A DNA stretch of 64,000 nucleotides from Poa pratensis (GCA_947311845.1 CAMZMU010000080.1:18265620-18329619); one strand, 5' to 3'; shown: positions 34,882-47,132, counted from the stretch's first letter. Program-made: numbers and translations. The notes: generated by a model not told the origin, from the letters alone.

Positions 34882-37800
34882 TCACTTGTGCGCAGCTTTT
34901 GGCCGGTGGGAAGGAGGAACAGGCGGCTTACCAAGCTTGCCAGAAGGAGCAATCGCAGGCTCGCTGGAGGGCTCTTCAGTCGCGGGCTTGGGGGCTGCAG
35001 AGCTGGATACGCCTGGAGAGGGGTTCTTTTCCTGCGGAATCACCGCACTGGATGACGGAGCGGGTAACTTCTCCCATCTGCTTCCATCTGCGTTATACTT
35101 GCCCATATAGGTCGCAAGATCTATCCCCTCCACCAGTTCAGTCGCATGGCCGCGCATATCCTTCCAAGTCGTCGCATATTCTGAGGCCGTCAGTTCGGTG
35201 CCATCCACCTTCTTCGAGGGCCTACCTTTTGCAACCTTGGCAGCATCAAAAGAAGGATAGTACGTCTTGGCCAAAGCAAGAACATGAGCCGCGCCGGTGC
35301 GAGCTGAGGACTCTTCCAGTCCAAAAAGAACTGAGGCGCCCTAAGCAGTCTTTTCAGCAGCCCTTCAGAATCACCGGGGACTGGCTTGGTCGGCAGCAGG
35401 CACTTAGACAGTGATTTCATGGCGTCACAAGTTCTTCGCGAAAAATCGCGGATATACTCCAGCTGTTCTTGAGTACTGCCGCGCTGCTCCTTGGCATCTT
35501 CACCTACATCAAGGCATGTCTCCGTCAGCTCTACAACACACAGGCAAAGATAGTAGAGAAAACAGATGCAGATATAGTCGCAATACATACCAGTTAACTC
35601 TTGAGTCATGATGCACACTTTGGCGTGGACAAGGTTATGGGCATCAGAAACTTTCTTCAACTTTTTCTCAAGCTCACCAATGGAAACAGCCTTAAGCCTT
35701 GCGTCCTCATTGGCATCAGCAATGGCGTCTTTCTGAGCACTGACTTGGAGCTCCAGCTGCTGGACCCTCTCTTGGAACTTCTCTTCAACAGTTTTAAGCC
35801 GCAGCTCGGTGGCTTTGGCTTGCTCAGATAACTTGAAGCTTTCATCAGATAGCTCGCCCATCCTGGTTTCCCTCTTCTTCAGCTCAGCGTCACGCTGGCC
35901 AAGGAGCTCGCGTAGCCTCTCCAGTTCAGAGGGAGTATCCCCCAGCTGCTTTTCCAAGGCAATTTTGGCAGCTGTTATGGAGCTTAGTTCCTCCTATGAA
36001 GGGTACATCAGTAGTAAGTATATATCAACAGCTAAAAGAGAAGCATCAAGTCTCCCTTTACAGTCAAAGAAGAAACTTGATCCTTGGGGGCTAGAGACAG
36101 ATAACTGGAATAGAAGTTTACCTTATAAGCCGCAGACAGGTCAGACAGTGCCTTGCGGAGCTCCATGGCTTGCTTGTCATTTGAGGCAATGATAGCCTCT
36201 GACAGTTTCTCAGCGCGGCTTGTGGAGGAGGAAGAAGCAACCTCAGCATGCAGAATTGGCGACCGCAGATTGTCCGCCGCTGGCGACTCAACCACTGGCG
36301 TATCAGCATCCTTGGCCATTACATCTATGGAGGAGGGGTTGACCTTCTCCACGTCCTGGATCATAAGGGGATCCGTTCTATCCTCCAGAGCCACCTCTTG
36401 GGTGGCTGTGTCAAGAACAGGGACCGTGGCCAGGTCATCAGTGGTGGCCACGCCCTCTACCATGGCGGTATGAGCCGCAGGTGATAAATGCGGCTCAACC
36501 GCGGTTCCAGGCTCAGTCGCGGGTTCAGCCGCACTTCTGAAAAAGCAAGGGCATTGTGTGAAGAAGAAGCACATAAGCCAGAATAAAAGTATTGAAAGCA
36601 CAGGGAAAAGTTACTAACTCTGGAGCCATCTTCACAAAGGCCATAAGTTCACCGCTTGACGGTGAGGACAGGCCTTGGGTCCCAGAATCTACGAGCAGAA
36701 GTTTTGCGTGTCAGTAGAGGAAAAAGAATAAGCATTCAAGATGACAAGACAGCAGAAATTACCAGAGTGGGGACCCATGTCTTCTTCAGCAGAGGCGGTG
36801 GCTTTGAAAGCACGCCTGGCAACGAGGAGATCGCGCCCGTAGCAGGTTTGCGACGCTTCGTGGCCTCGGGGTTTTCCAGAGCATCAACCTCTGGTTCCTC
36901 ACGAGATAGCCTCTTGGAGGCTCTACGGGAGTTGGTCCAGCCGCGGCAACAGAACTCGCGGCTGGCACTGGACTCTGTCGTCCTCGTCCAGTTCGGTCTC
37001 TTCACCATCTGAGGCCGCAGAGGCAACAGAAGGGATATCAGCAGTCTCGCTGCCCTCTAGAGTGGGCAGCAACTTCTTTCGTGCGGCACGCTTGGGAGCA
37101 GCAGTGCCGGCAACGGTCGCAGGCAGCGACCAGTAGTTCTCATCAGCCTGGATCAGAGATATAAGTTGCAGTATTAAGAAAAGGAATGCGACTCAACTAC
37201 GAAGGCGAAAAGACAGAGAAGAGGAGTTACCTCAAAAGGCTTGTTGTTAACACTGAAAGGGGCAAGCCCCACCTTATCGAAGGAGATGTCCTTCTCCTCA
37301 GTCACGCGGGTGACAAATTCCACCCAATCCTCAGGCCTCCAGTCCGAAGCCTTGATACGATCAACGTCAGCAGAGGTGCCTGTGCACTCAAGGAAGATCG
37401 CTGTCGTGGACTCACAGGCTGAATGCGCCATTTGGTCCAGCAAGAGAGAAGATCAAGGCCAGTAAGACCATGACCTATTAAGGCGCGGACTTGATCAGCG
37501 ACTCATTGATGAAGGACATGGCCGAGTCGCGGGGTTTTGATTTCAGTGCCTCGGTAGGCACGAAGAGGGTGTTAGACCAGGAGGGAAGGCGAGTTTCGCC
37601 CTCCGGTGAAGTATCTTGGCAATAGAAGAAAGATTTTTGCCAAGCCCTGGGTCGATTCGCCAGGGCTAGCTTGGGAAGGCAAGAGTTCCTATGGCGTTGA
37701 AGAGAGATGGCGCCGACCTGAACGTAGGCGCCACCCTTGGAGACAAGTTGGCTGTTGCAGGTGAAAGAGGCCAACCATAGATCGATGTTGGGGGCTATGC

Positions 37801-38137
37801 CAAGATAATCCTCGCACAGCACATGAAAATTGCTCACCTGGAGCATTGAGTTGGGCCCGATGTCGTGAAGACGGAGGCCTAGGCGTTGCAGCAAATTGCG
37901 GAAGAAGGGAGAACCTGGCGGCGTGAATCCACGCTCCACGTGCTCCACGAACATCACCAGCTCGTTGGGCTTGGGGCGCGGCTCGATTTCATCGCCTGGC
38001 GCCCGCCAGACGCCGTCCTCCTCGGCGGCAAGAAGCCAGCCTCGGCCAGATCGCAAGAGTTTCCTCCGTTACCCAGGATCCTTCCCAGTTGCAGGAGATC
38101 TGCGCCTATCGTCAGATGGCTTCGCCTTGGGCGCCAT
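34882..38137 (-). pseudogene. Element A antisense accessory gene (putative gypsy-type transposon domain protein)
   Basis: Minus-strand gene opposite to gag, starting at the ATG at 38137 (MAPKAKPSDD) and ending at the TGA or TAG at 34882. After a one-base shift near 38020 exon 1 reads WRAPGDEIEPRPKPNE, VMFVEHVERGFTPP, NLLQRLGLRLHDIGPNSML and LCEDYLGIAPNIDLW. This is the pattern of proteins annotated as 'putative gypsy type transposon' (Transposase_28-like). Introns with good borders separate further exons; the clearest is 37148-37230 (83 bases), joining VNNKPFE to ADENYWSLPATVAG. Later exons encode acidic low-complexity sequence, a long coiled coil (35680-35957: LERLRELLGQRDAELKKRE) and a conserved C-terminal block (35190-35480). 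At least two frameshifts suggest this copy is inactive. Function unknown. Confidence 0.75.
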
Positions 38138-38500
38138 TGCAAGGGGGAGATTGGATTGGGGAACTAGGCTCGGGTCGAGGAAGAAGACGGGCGCGGCTAG
38201 GGATGAGAAGATTGCAAGGGCAAATGGATAATGACCTAGGTGGCCGCAGCTTATAACTGAAGGGGCCCGCAACTAACGGCATTATCTGTGCTCGCAACCA
38301 ACGGCACAATTTGCGCCCGCAAAATGAGTAACGGTCCGCAATTAAAGGAAACAGAATATTTCCAGAAGGAGAGATGAGTCGCGCGGATGAGTCACAGCGC
38401 TGAATCGCATGAGTCTGGAGATTGGTCAGAACGTTTGCAGTGCGGCTCAGAGACCATTTCAAGAGGTCAGAAGGTTCTCACCGTAAAGTCCTAACCAATC

Positions 38501-38510
38501 TTGGGGCTAA
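38501..38510 (+). other. Polypurine-tract region of element A
   Basis: TTGGGGCTAA directly precedes the 3' LTR start TGTCGGGGG at 38511. Element B has the related CTCGGGGGCTAC at the same place. Confidence 0.65.
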
Positions 38511-38582
38511 TGTCGGGGGAATACTTTCTGGATTAACCCGCGGCCCAGTGCGACTTAACTTACTCGCACGGACGAAGGCCCA
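38511..38582 (+). mobile_element. Element A 3' LTR, left part (interrupted by element B)
   Basis: Identical to the first 72 bases of the 5' LTR. It is broken after GGCCCA by element B, and the LTR resumes at 51831. GCCCA at 38578-38582 is repeated at 51826-51830 as the target duplication of B. Confidence 0.96.
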
Positions 38583-39071
38583 TGATATGGGTATGCCTAT
38601 CGGGTACCCTACCATGAGGGTACCTGGTGCACGTATCGACTAGGCCCAACTATCAGAGCCTACATGAAGCCCATGAAGGGAGGCCCACGAAGATGAAGTA
38701 TCCTCCAAGTTTGGCGAAGCAATAGTCGGTTTAGAGTTTCCTTACTTGTAAATCGAGTCGGTTACGAACACCCGGGACCCAGCCTATTATTTAAGGACTG
38801 GGAGGGCCATCGAACCAGACAACGAACCACCAGAGCCACAAACCCTAGCGAGATCGACATCTCGCCGGGATCCTTGTAACCATCATATTCACAAATCAAT
38901 AACAGACAGGCAGGACGTAGGGGTGTTACCTCCACACGAGGGCCCTGAACCTGGGTAAAATCTTTGCCCTGCTTGTCAGCCGACGATACTTCCAGCTCTA
39001 CCACGTTCTCTCCCCCATATTCATAACCTAGGGACCTTAACCATGGGTCTTGATGAGTCTACCCCTCGTCA
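38583..39071 (+). mobile_element. Element B 5' LTR (489 bp)
   Basis: TGATATGGGTATG...CCCCTCGTCA. A TATTTAAG at about 38788-38795 may serve as TATA box. An 80-codon antisense frame (38762-39004) recurs unchanged in the other LTR but is not believed to be a gene. Confidence 0.95.
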
Positions 39072-39073
39072 AG

Positions 39074-39090
39074 TGGCGCCGTCTGTGGGA
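39074..39090 (+). other. Primer binding site of element B
   Basis: TGGCGCCGTCTGTGGGA lies two bases after the LTR. This type of site is usual in rice RIRE2-like and other Tat elements. Confidence 0.85.
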
Positions 39091-39135
39091 AAGAATAGCG
39101 CTGGACTCGAAGTTTCGCCGGTCCCAACAGCAAAC

Positions 39136-39300
39136 GGCAAATCGCCGATCACAAACGCAACGCATCACCAGCAAACGGCAACTCGCCGATCTCATCTGCA
39201 AACGGCAACTCGCCGGCCATGTCAGCAAACAGCAACTCGCCGATCCAGGCGACACACGGCGACTCGCCGATCTACTCGAAAAGCGGCAGCCTGCCCGCTT
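39136..39300 (+). repeat. 27-bp coding minisatellite at the gag N-terminus of element B
   Basis: Four exact-length 27-base units plus partial units share GGCAACTCGCCGATC as a core. As 27 is a multiple of three, each unit adds nine residues; in the likely gag frame it reads as SANSNSPI-type repeats. Confidence 0.85.
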
Positions 39301-42300
39301 CACCCGCAAAAAGCGCATCTGCTCTTCCAATGAATTTCAATCCGCACTCGCCGGAGCTTCAGGAGGCGTTTTCTGGCCTTGAATCAGGTTTGAGCTTAAC
39401 TGTTGGAGCATTCAATTTTTTCGTAAACAATCTTGGCACGCAGGACTCGCAGATCCGCAACAACTGGCGCTGGGTGCACTCGAGGCTCCGTCGACTGCGC
39501 TCGCCCCATCGTCGAATCCTGAAGCCTGCTCGCCCGCAACAACCATGTCGACCGGCGAGCTCGATAGGTTCATGATGACGGAACTCCAAGGCGAGGAAGC
39601 AGAATCAGCATACAACACAAGCAACATCGACTTCAACCTACCACTCGACGAGAGTTTCGACTGCGGGATCTCCCTCGATGACTTCTACGAGCCCGCGATT
39701 CATAACGACAACAACGTCGACTCGGAGATCTTCACCAACACCAACCTCGACTCAGAAATCCGTAATGGCTTCGCCAACACCGAGATGAGCATAGGTGATG
39801 AGCACATCGACAACGAGATTCGCCTCGAAGATCTACTCGATGAACACACTGGCTCTGACATGAGCCTCGATGGCGATGTCGAGTCCATGACTGGAATCGA
39901 CAGCACATACACCTGTCCTCGGGTCACGCCCCATCAGGTCTACGTGGCCTTCACCGCAGAATCATCCGCAGACGCTGCCGCTCGCAGGCCTGCACAATTC
40001 CCATGCACGGTAACCATGCCAGATGGGGTCACAACCTTGACAATCACGGAGGAGATGGCAGCAAAAGCAGATAAAGTCATAAAGGAGTGCACTATGATGC
40101 CGCCAAACTCCACCCAGAGGAGATGTTGACCTTCCAGTACTTCAACTGGCAGGAGTCAATTCGACTGCAAAACTACCGAGCGACGCTCGAGGAGCGCAAA
40201 AGGCAAGCCAGCCTCTCGAGTGCCCGACGAAGGGAGCAATCCCTCGGGTCCACACAGCAACCAACCCCTCGACCTAGGTCGCGGTTGGCAAGCCTTCCAG
40301 AACATGAAAGGGTAGCAATCACCCGTAACCTGTCGTTCATGACAGAGGACGCTAACGGAATCCCAGTACCCAAAACTGCTGCGGGTGCATTATTCTCCGT
40401 AGGTGCTTACCTCAAGGCAATACAACCTCCGGCGAATGACCCTAACGCAGCCCTGCATCGCCAACAACTCAAATCGCTAGCTCTAGCGGCACAGGCTATG
40501 CAGCCAGAAGACAAAACTCCAGCAAGGGATCGCGATCGCGACATAGTCGACTCACGACACGCAGCACATCATCGCAGTGGTCGCAGCCACCACTCGGATG
40601 AAGGAAGGAGAAGCACGCGCCGGCACAGGTCCAGCAGGAGCAGGTCTCGAAGATCCTATAGCAGCGATTCATACTCTGATCGCGAACCAGAGCCATGCGG
40701 AGCATTGTGCTTCACTCGACGCATCCGTGAGACGCGGATGCCCAAACGGTTCAAGTTGACAGGCGAGCAACCCAAGTACAACGGTCGCCAAGAACCTTCT
40801 GGGTGGCTAGAAGATTACAGACTCGCCGTGGCATGCCAGCGGGGCACGAACACCACGGCGATGCAGTACATACGACTTATGCTCGAAGGAACTGCCCGCG
40901 ACTGGCTCAAATCACTCCCTCCATCATCATATGACTCGTGGGATGATTTCCGCAGAGACTTCATCAAAAACTTCGAGCCTCTGTGTGAGCGCCCGAAGAC
41001 ATTCGAGGAATTAAGGACATGTACTCAACGATCAGACGAGTCGCTGAGATCATACATACGGCGGTGGACCGAAATACGCAATTCGGTTGGCAAAGTGTCA
41101 GAAGACAGGGCCATGGATGCCTTCATACAAGGTCTCGCCAGGAAGGACTTCAAAGAGGCACTTGGTCGTGAAAAGCCAACCTCCCTGGCTGACCTCATCA
41201 AAGTTGCGACTGAGTGGGCAGATGGAGAGGATTCTGTACGCAGATCCCGTGCTTCCCCAACACGCGACAACTACGAAAGCGGCAGTCGAAGCCGCAGAGA
41301 TTCATACAGAGAAGATCGCAGGCGTAAACGGTCCAGACGTCCTTACGACGATAACAGACCCGAGTTCATGGCGGCTGGATACACACAGCCAAAGGAGGAC
41401 CATGATAGAAGCAATCGACGCTCGGATGATCGACGTGACAGTCGAGATCGCGAGCAGCGGAGCGATAGCTACAAAAGGCAAGAATGGCGCAAACGTAGCG
41501 ACGCAAAACCCGAGCGGTCGTTCGAGGAAAAGATGGACGACTGGTGCAGATTCCACCTCTTCAAGGGGGACGACGGAAAACTACGCTCCAATCACACCCT
41601 AAGGAACTGCAGGGAATTCGACCAAATGGCGACTGACTATGTGATACGACTCAAGAGGAATGGCCCAGCACCTGCTCAGCCCATGCCTGCACCCGTACCA
41701 CAGCCGAACGCTGTGCCCGCTCTCATGGCGCCACAGCCGCCACCGCAACCCGCACCACAGCCTGCTCCAGGCGCAAATCTCGCAGGTGCCATACAACCTG
41801 TGCTACGGGCGGAAGATGATCAATATCCACAGCCCCACGGGCAGATGTACATGATACAAAAGGGTCGCCCCTCTAACAGGCAGCAAAAACTAATCACTCG
41901 ACAGGTGAACTTGGCTGTCATGGCACCTCCAGCCGTGCCCGAATTTCTGAAGGGATCGGAAACCATCATAAGCTTTAGTCGAGAGGATCATCCCCCAGCT
42001 GTAGCTCGACCAGGGCATGCGGCTCTGGTACTCGACGCGCAAATAGGAGGCTACGCCATGACCAAGGTCTTCATGGATGGAGGCAGCGGCATAAACATCA
42101 TCTTCGCGGACACACTCCGCAAAATGAACAGGTCAGTCGAAAACCTCCCAAAATCTTCAAATACCTTCCACGGTATCGTTCCTGGCAAAGCAATTAGCCC
42201 AGAAGGCACCGTACAACTCGACGTTACGTTCGGGGACGTAAGCCACTTCAGGACAGAGTCGATTGAGTTCGAGGTCGTCGACTGGAAATCACAATACCAT

Positions 42301-42642
42301 GCTATTCTTGGTCGCCCGACGTTTGCTCGATTCATGGCGGTGCCACACTATGCGTACCTCACGCTGAAGATGCCAGGACCAAAGGGAGTCATCACTGTCC
42401 GTGGAAACTTTCAAAGGTCCGATGCTTGCGACCGCGAGTTCAGCAAAATCTCCGAGATGTTCGGGGTGGAGGAATCACTCGCTGACTTAGCGATTACCAA
42501 CGACCGCACACTCCTTCCAGAGCATAAGAAGTTGGCAGTCGACAGATCCTTCAATGCTACAAATGACACAAGGTCGCATCAGGTGCACCCGACCGATCCG
42601 ACCAAGACAGTCAACATATCTTCGAGCCTGCCTATCGCATAG
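39219..42642 (+). pseudogene. Element B gag-protease polyprotein
   Basis: The reading frame starts near the LTR end (ATG at 39043 or a later one). It is carried by three overlapping frames joined by one-base shifts near 39470 and 40100, then runs open from 40087 to a TAG at 42640. It contains an acidic N-terminal region (39545-40080), an Arg/Ser-rich stretch resembling RS domains (about 40600-40690), and the gag capsid domain (GWLEDYRLAVACQRG, RLMLEGTARDWLKSLP, FRRDFIKNFEP). A basic stretch follows, then a Cys/His cluster (CRFH...NHTLRNC, near 41540-41610). The protease has KVFMDGGSGINIIF and AILGRPTFARFMAV. The two slips suggest it cannot make full Gag, unless they are assembly errors. Confidence 0.88.
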
Positions 42643-45600
42643 GAAGGCGCGCTCGTCGAATTCCTCCGTGAGAACTGGGAAATATTTGCGTGGTGTCCAG
42701 CCGACATGCCAGGTATTCCCAGGGAATTCGCCGAGCACTCTCTCCAATTGTTTCCAGATGCAAAGCCAGTCAAGCAAACGATGCGTCGAATCTCCGGTCC
42801 AAAGCGAACCGCAGTCGAATCCGAAGTCGACCGGTTACTCGCAGCAGGATTCATTAGGGAAATCAAGAAATCACAATGGGTGGCCAACCCTGTACTCGTA
42901 GAAAAGAAGCATACAGACATCCTTCGGATGTGCGTGGATTTCACAGCGCTGAACAAGTGCTGTCCAAGGATCACTTCCCGCTACCCCGGATCGATCAGAT
43001 CGTTGACTCCACCGCCGGATGCGCACGACTCTCCTTTCTGGATGCTTACTCAGGTTATCACCAGATAAGGATGAAGCAAGAAGACGAAGAAAAAACGGCG
43101 TTCATAACCCCACTCGGGGTCTACTGCTACACAACTATGCCCTTCGGGCTAAAAAACGCGGGTGCAACATACCAGCGCATGATGCAGGACTGCCTCAAAA
43201 AGCAAATTGGACGCAACGTCCAGGTCTACGTTGATGACATTGTCATTACCACAAGGGAAGAACGCACACTACTCGACGATTTGAGGGAGACGTTCGCAAA
43301 CCTCAAACGCTTCCATATCAAGCTCAATCCTAAGAAGTGTACGTTCGGCGTTCCAGCCGGGCAGCTCTTAGGGTACCTAGTCTCTGCTCGTGGAATCGAA
43401 GCAGACCCGGAGAAAATACAGGCCATCCTCACCATGCAAAGGCCTTCAAAGCTTCATGATGTGCAGAAACTAGCAGGACGAGTAGCGGCGCTCAGTCGAT
43501 TCATCAGCAAACTGGGTGAAAAGGCTCTACCATTCTATCGACTGATGAAGAAGGCGGACAAGTTCGAGTGGACGCCAGAAGCTGAAGCAGCCTTCACAGA
43601 TCTCAAGCGGATCCTCACAAGCCCTCCAATCCTCGTCGCACCTAAGGAACGGGAACCACTCTACCTGTATGTCTCGGCTACAAACAGGGTGGTGAGCACC
43701 GTACTGGTAGTCGAACGCGTGGAGGAGGGGCACATCCAAAGCATACAACGTCCAGTCTACTACCTGAGCGAGGTTCTCTCCATATCAAAACAGCGGTACC
43801 CGCACTATCAAAAGCTGGCATACGCTGTATTCATGTCCTCAAGGAAGCTGACACACTACTTCACCGAGCATCCGATTACCGTGGTAAGCAACTCAGCAAT
43901 CGGTGATATACTCACAAACCCCAATGCAACGGGTCGAGTGGCAAAATGGCTCATCGAGCTGGCTCCAAGAGATATCAAGTACGAGCACCCGAAGGCTATC
44001 AAAGCACAAGTCCTACCCGACTTCACAACCGAGTGGATAGAAGCCCAATTACCTGGAGCACCAGACGTGGCCAATTCCTGGACCATGTACTTCGATGGGT
44101 CCAAGAAACATGAAGGCGCAGGCGCAGGCGTCGTCCTCATATCACCAAAAGGGGACAAGCTACGTTATGTTTTGCAGATGGGATTCAAGCTACCCTCCAA
44201 TAACGAGGCTGAATACGAGGCTCTGATCCATGGCATGCGGATGGCAAAGGCACTCGGGTGCACTCGACTGATGATCTACGGCGACTCCAACCTCGTGGTG
44301 CAGCAAACAATGAAGGCCTGCGACGCAATCGCGGACAACATGATCGCTTATCGCGATCTGTACAACACACTAGAAGGCAGCTTCGAGGGCTGCGAGTTGA
44401 GGCACATAGGAAGGGAAAGCAACGAAGAAGCAGACATGCTAGCCAATCTTGGCTCAACTGGCGCACAAATTCCACCTGGTGTCTTCCTCGAGCGTATTGA
44501 ACACAGATCCATCAAGGAGAAACGAGAGCCTCCTCCGTCGACTACGCCACCCAAAAGCAAAATGCCTAGCACAGAGGACCCCCCTGTCGAGGTATTTCTC
44601 ATTGAGCCAACCTGGACTCAACCTTTTCTGGCTTACATACTCCGTAGCGAGCTACCAGATGACATAACCGAGTCCCGACGCGTGACTCGAAGATCAAAAG
44701 CATACACCGTTATCAACGGCGAGTTATACAAGCGCAGCATATCAGGTATGTTCCAAAGATGCATCGCACTCGAAGATGGCCAAGCCATACTTCGAGACAT
44801 TCATGCAGGTACCTGTGGGCATCACGCCAGCAGTCGATCACTCGTAGCCAAAGCCTTTCGCGCAGGGTTTTACTGGCCTACAGCACTCAAAGACGCGGAG
44901 GACATAGTCAAAAGGTGCGTCGGCTGCCAGAAATTCGCAACAAGGCCGCACGCACCCGCATCGGCGTTGAAGACTATACCGCTGGCCTGGCCTTTCGCCC
45001 AATGGGGGCTCGATATGGTTGGGCCACTCAAAAAATCATCGCATGGCGGGCATACTCACCTACTGGTGGCAGTCGACAAGTTCACAAAGTGGATCGAGGC
45101 GGTCCCCATCACAAATTCGACTGCTACTACGGCAGTCAACTTCATAAAGAGCATCATCTATCGCTTCGGTGTCCCAAACAGTATCATCACTGATAACGGC
45201 ACAAACTTCACGGCTGAGGAGTTCAAAACCTTTTGCAAAGAGCAGGACATTACGCTCAACTACGCATCCGTGGCGCATCCGCAATCCAATGGCCAAGTCG
45301 AAAAGGCCAATGGGCTTGTGACGAGTGGGATCAAGAAGCGCCTCCTGGTGCCACTCAAAAGAGCTGCAGGTGCTTGGGTCGAAGAACTACCGTCTGTGCT
45401 ATGGAGCCTACGCACAACTCCCAACACTTCTACGCAGTTCACCCCATTCTTCATGGTCTACGGTGCAGAGGCATTCTGCCATCAGACGTAAGGTTCAACG
45501 CACCACGAGTTGAAGCATACAATGAAGAAGACGCAGAAGAGGCACTCGAAGACGCAGTCGACTTGCTTGATGAGGCGCGCGACACGGCCTTAGCCCGCAC

Positions 45601-45847
45601 AGCTGTTTACCAGCAGGACCTTCGCAACTACCACAGCCGTCGACTGCGCACCAGGTCCTTCGTCGTTGGCGACCTGGTTCTTCGACTGAAGCAAAAGAAG
45701 GTGCACAAGCTCGCTTCCCCATGGGAGGGTCCCTTCATCATCACGGAGGTCCTTGGTGGAGGTGCATATCGACTGAAGCACGCGAAGACAGGCGAACCCT
45801 CTCACAATCCGTGGAACGTTGCGCATCTGCGCCGTTTCTACGCATAA
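42643..45847 (+). pseudogene. Element B pol: RT, RNase H, archaeal-type RNase H, integrase
   Basis: Pol continues in the gag-protease frame after the TAG at 42640. Order: FAWCPADMPGIPREFAEH linker; RT with WVANPVLVEKK, FLDAYSGYHQI, FGLKNAGATYQRMM and the catalytic YVDD near 43230; first RNase H region; a second, archaeal-type RNase H (MYFDGSKKHEGAGAGVV, NNEAEYEALI, GDSNLVVQQ, NEEADMLANL). Integrase follows with an HHCC zinc finger (GHHASSRSL, CVGCQKFA) and DDE residues in GLDMVGPL, IITDNGTNF and NGQVEKANG, then a C-terminal tail (VGDLVLRLK, SPWEGPFII) to the stop at 45845-45847. There is no chromodomain. Single-base losses near 42966 and 45471 break the frame. Confidence 0.93.
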
Positions 45848-46296
45848 AGTGCTCACAGTCATACAATGTAATAGGCTATATGTCGGATGGCTGCAGGTTT
45901 CAGACGCGCTCTTTTCCTTACCAGGGTACCTAAGGGGACTGGAAGGTTTTTAATGAGGCGGCCTGCAGCCTAACATTCAAAAGAGGAATAAAATCAATGT
46001 TCCTTCGACTCCTTTGTGGCTACCACCTGCATAATTCATACCTTAACCGCACCCGAGACCCTCGGGGGCTGCGTAACAAGGATCCGAACAAAGAACATAA
46101 AAACTTTGCAGCCGCACTCGAATACTCGGGGGCTGCACAGTCATCGGTTCATAACCAACACATATTTCACAAACCCCGCTCGATTGACTCGGGGGCTCGG
46201 CAAAAAATCAAAGTATACAAACTATACAATATACAAAGAGTCAAAAATTACACTCGGGGGCTGCCCCCTATACAAAAATTGCACTCGCAAACCATT
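45848..46296 (+). repeat. Element B 3' spacer with recurring CTCGGGGGCTGC motifs
   Basis: After the pol stop the motif (A)CTCGGGGGCT occurs near 46071, 46125, 46188 and 46253. It recurs near 50720, and next to the 3' LTR at 51326 where it acts as the polypurine tract. Spacing of the first four is 54-65 bases. No protein frame is supported here. Confidence 0.75.
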
Positions 46297-47132
46297 CTAA
46301 TCCTCAGGCTCGTCTTTTACGGGCAGCTCGGGGCCGCAAAGCTGTTCGCGAGTGCACTCGATCAGTGTCTCCGCAGCTTGGATCGTGTCATCCAAGTCTT
46401 TTTGTTCGAGAACCTCTCCGGCTGCAGGTGTCCGCAACACCAACCTTGGTTTTCGACTACGCATATACGCCATTGCAGCGTTGGCTCCAATTACAAGTCT
46501 TTGAGACAGCAACTCTCGAATGGGATTTGTTTGGCGGAAGATGTTCAACACAGCACGAATCCCTTGTGGTTGTGGCCCCGAAGGAAAAAGAGTCTCGTTC
46601 AGACGAATAAACGATGCCCGGCATAACTCCAGCAGCTCAGCACTTCGCCAGACGCGATCCTTCAGGGTGGCAAGTATGCGGGCATGGTACCTATCAAGCC
46701 AAAAGTGTTGACGCCCAGTTGTAGGGTCGTCAACCACGCTATCCAGGCGTCCTTCCACGCGAATCTGTTCAGCCTGGAAGTTGTCGACAAAGCCTACAAA
46801 TACGGGCGCACCAGTTAGATCAAAAGGACAAAAGCTACACAAAAAGCTTGTAAAACAAAGCAAGATTCGAACTTACACTCGAGTTGCCTGTTCACAAGCT
46901 CCATCTCCCCGAGAACATAATCCTCGCGTTGGGTGGCCAACGCGGGTCTGGCCCTCAATCGACTCAGCTCAGCCTGGGCGTCCTTCAGATCTTGCTCCAT
47001 TCTCACATATTTAGCCTTCATATACTCCATCACCTTGGCATCATTTGCCACCTGACCCTGGGATCGGGTGGTGGTTGGAGCCTGCGAGGAACTAGTCGCA
47101 GTAGCAGGTTCTCGTGACTGTTCAAAGAGCAT
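46297..47132 (-). CDS. Element B antisense gene 2: intact two-exon 250-aa protein
   Basis: Exon 1 is 46877-47132 (ATG at 47132, MLFEQSREPATATSS), exon 2 is 46297-46793 ending in DEPED and TAG. The 83-base intron 46794-46876 has a GTAAGT donor and a TTGTAG acceptor; without it the frame stops. The two exons total 251 codons exactly. The protein has a Ser/Thr-rich start, a probable coiled coil (YVRMEQDLKDAQAELSRLR), then a helical domain (LATLKDRVWRSAELLELC, LFPSGPQPQGI, LLSQRLVIGANAAMAYMRSR) and an acidic tail. The helical domain resembles the C-terminal block of antisense gene 1 and of element A's antisense gene. Maize Grande elements are reported to have an accessory gene in the same region. 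Function unknown; an alternative upstream first exon is possible. Confidence 0.7.

Noticed and set aside
38762..39004. An 80-codon minus-strand frame present unchanged at 51517-51759
   Set aside because: The identity only reflects the duplicated LTR of element B; no domain or start context supports a gene.
42640..42642. Programmed stop-codon readthrough between protease and RT of element B
   Set aside because: Possible, since pol continues in frame, but other frame breaks in the same element and the TAG pattern in neighbouring elements make mutation the simpler reading.
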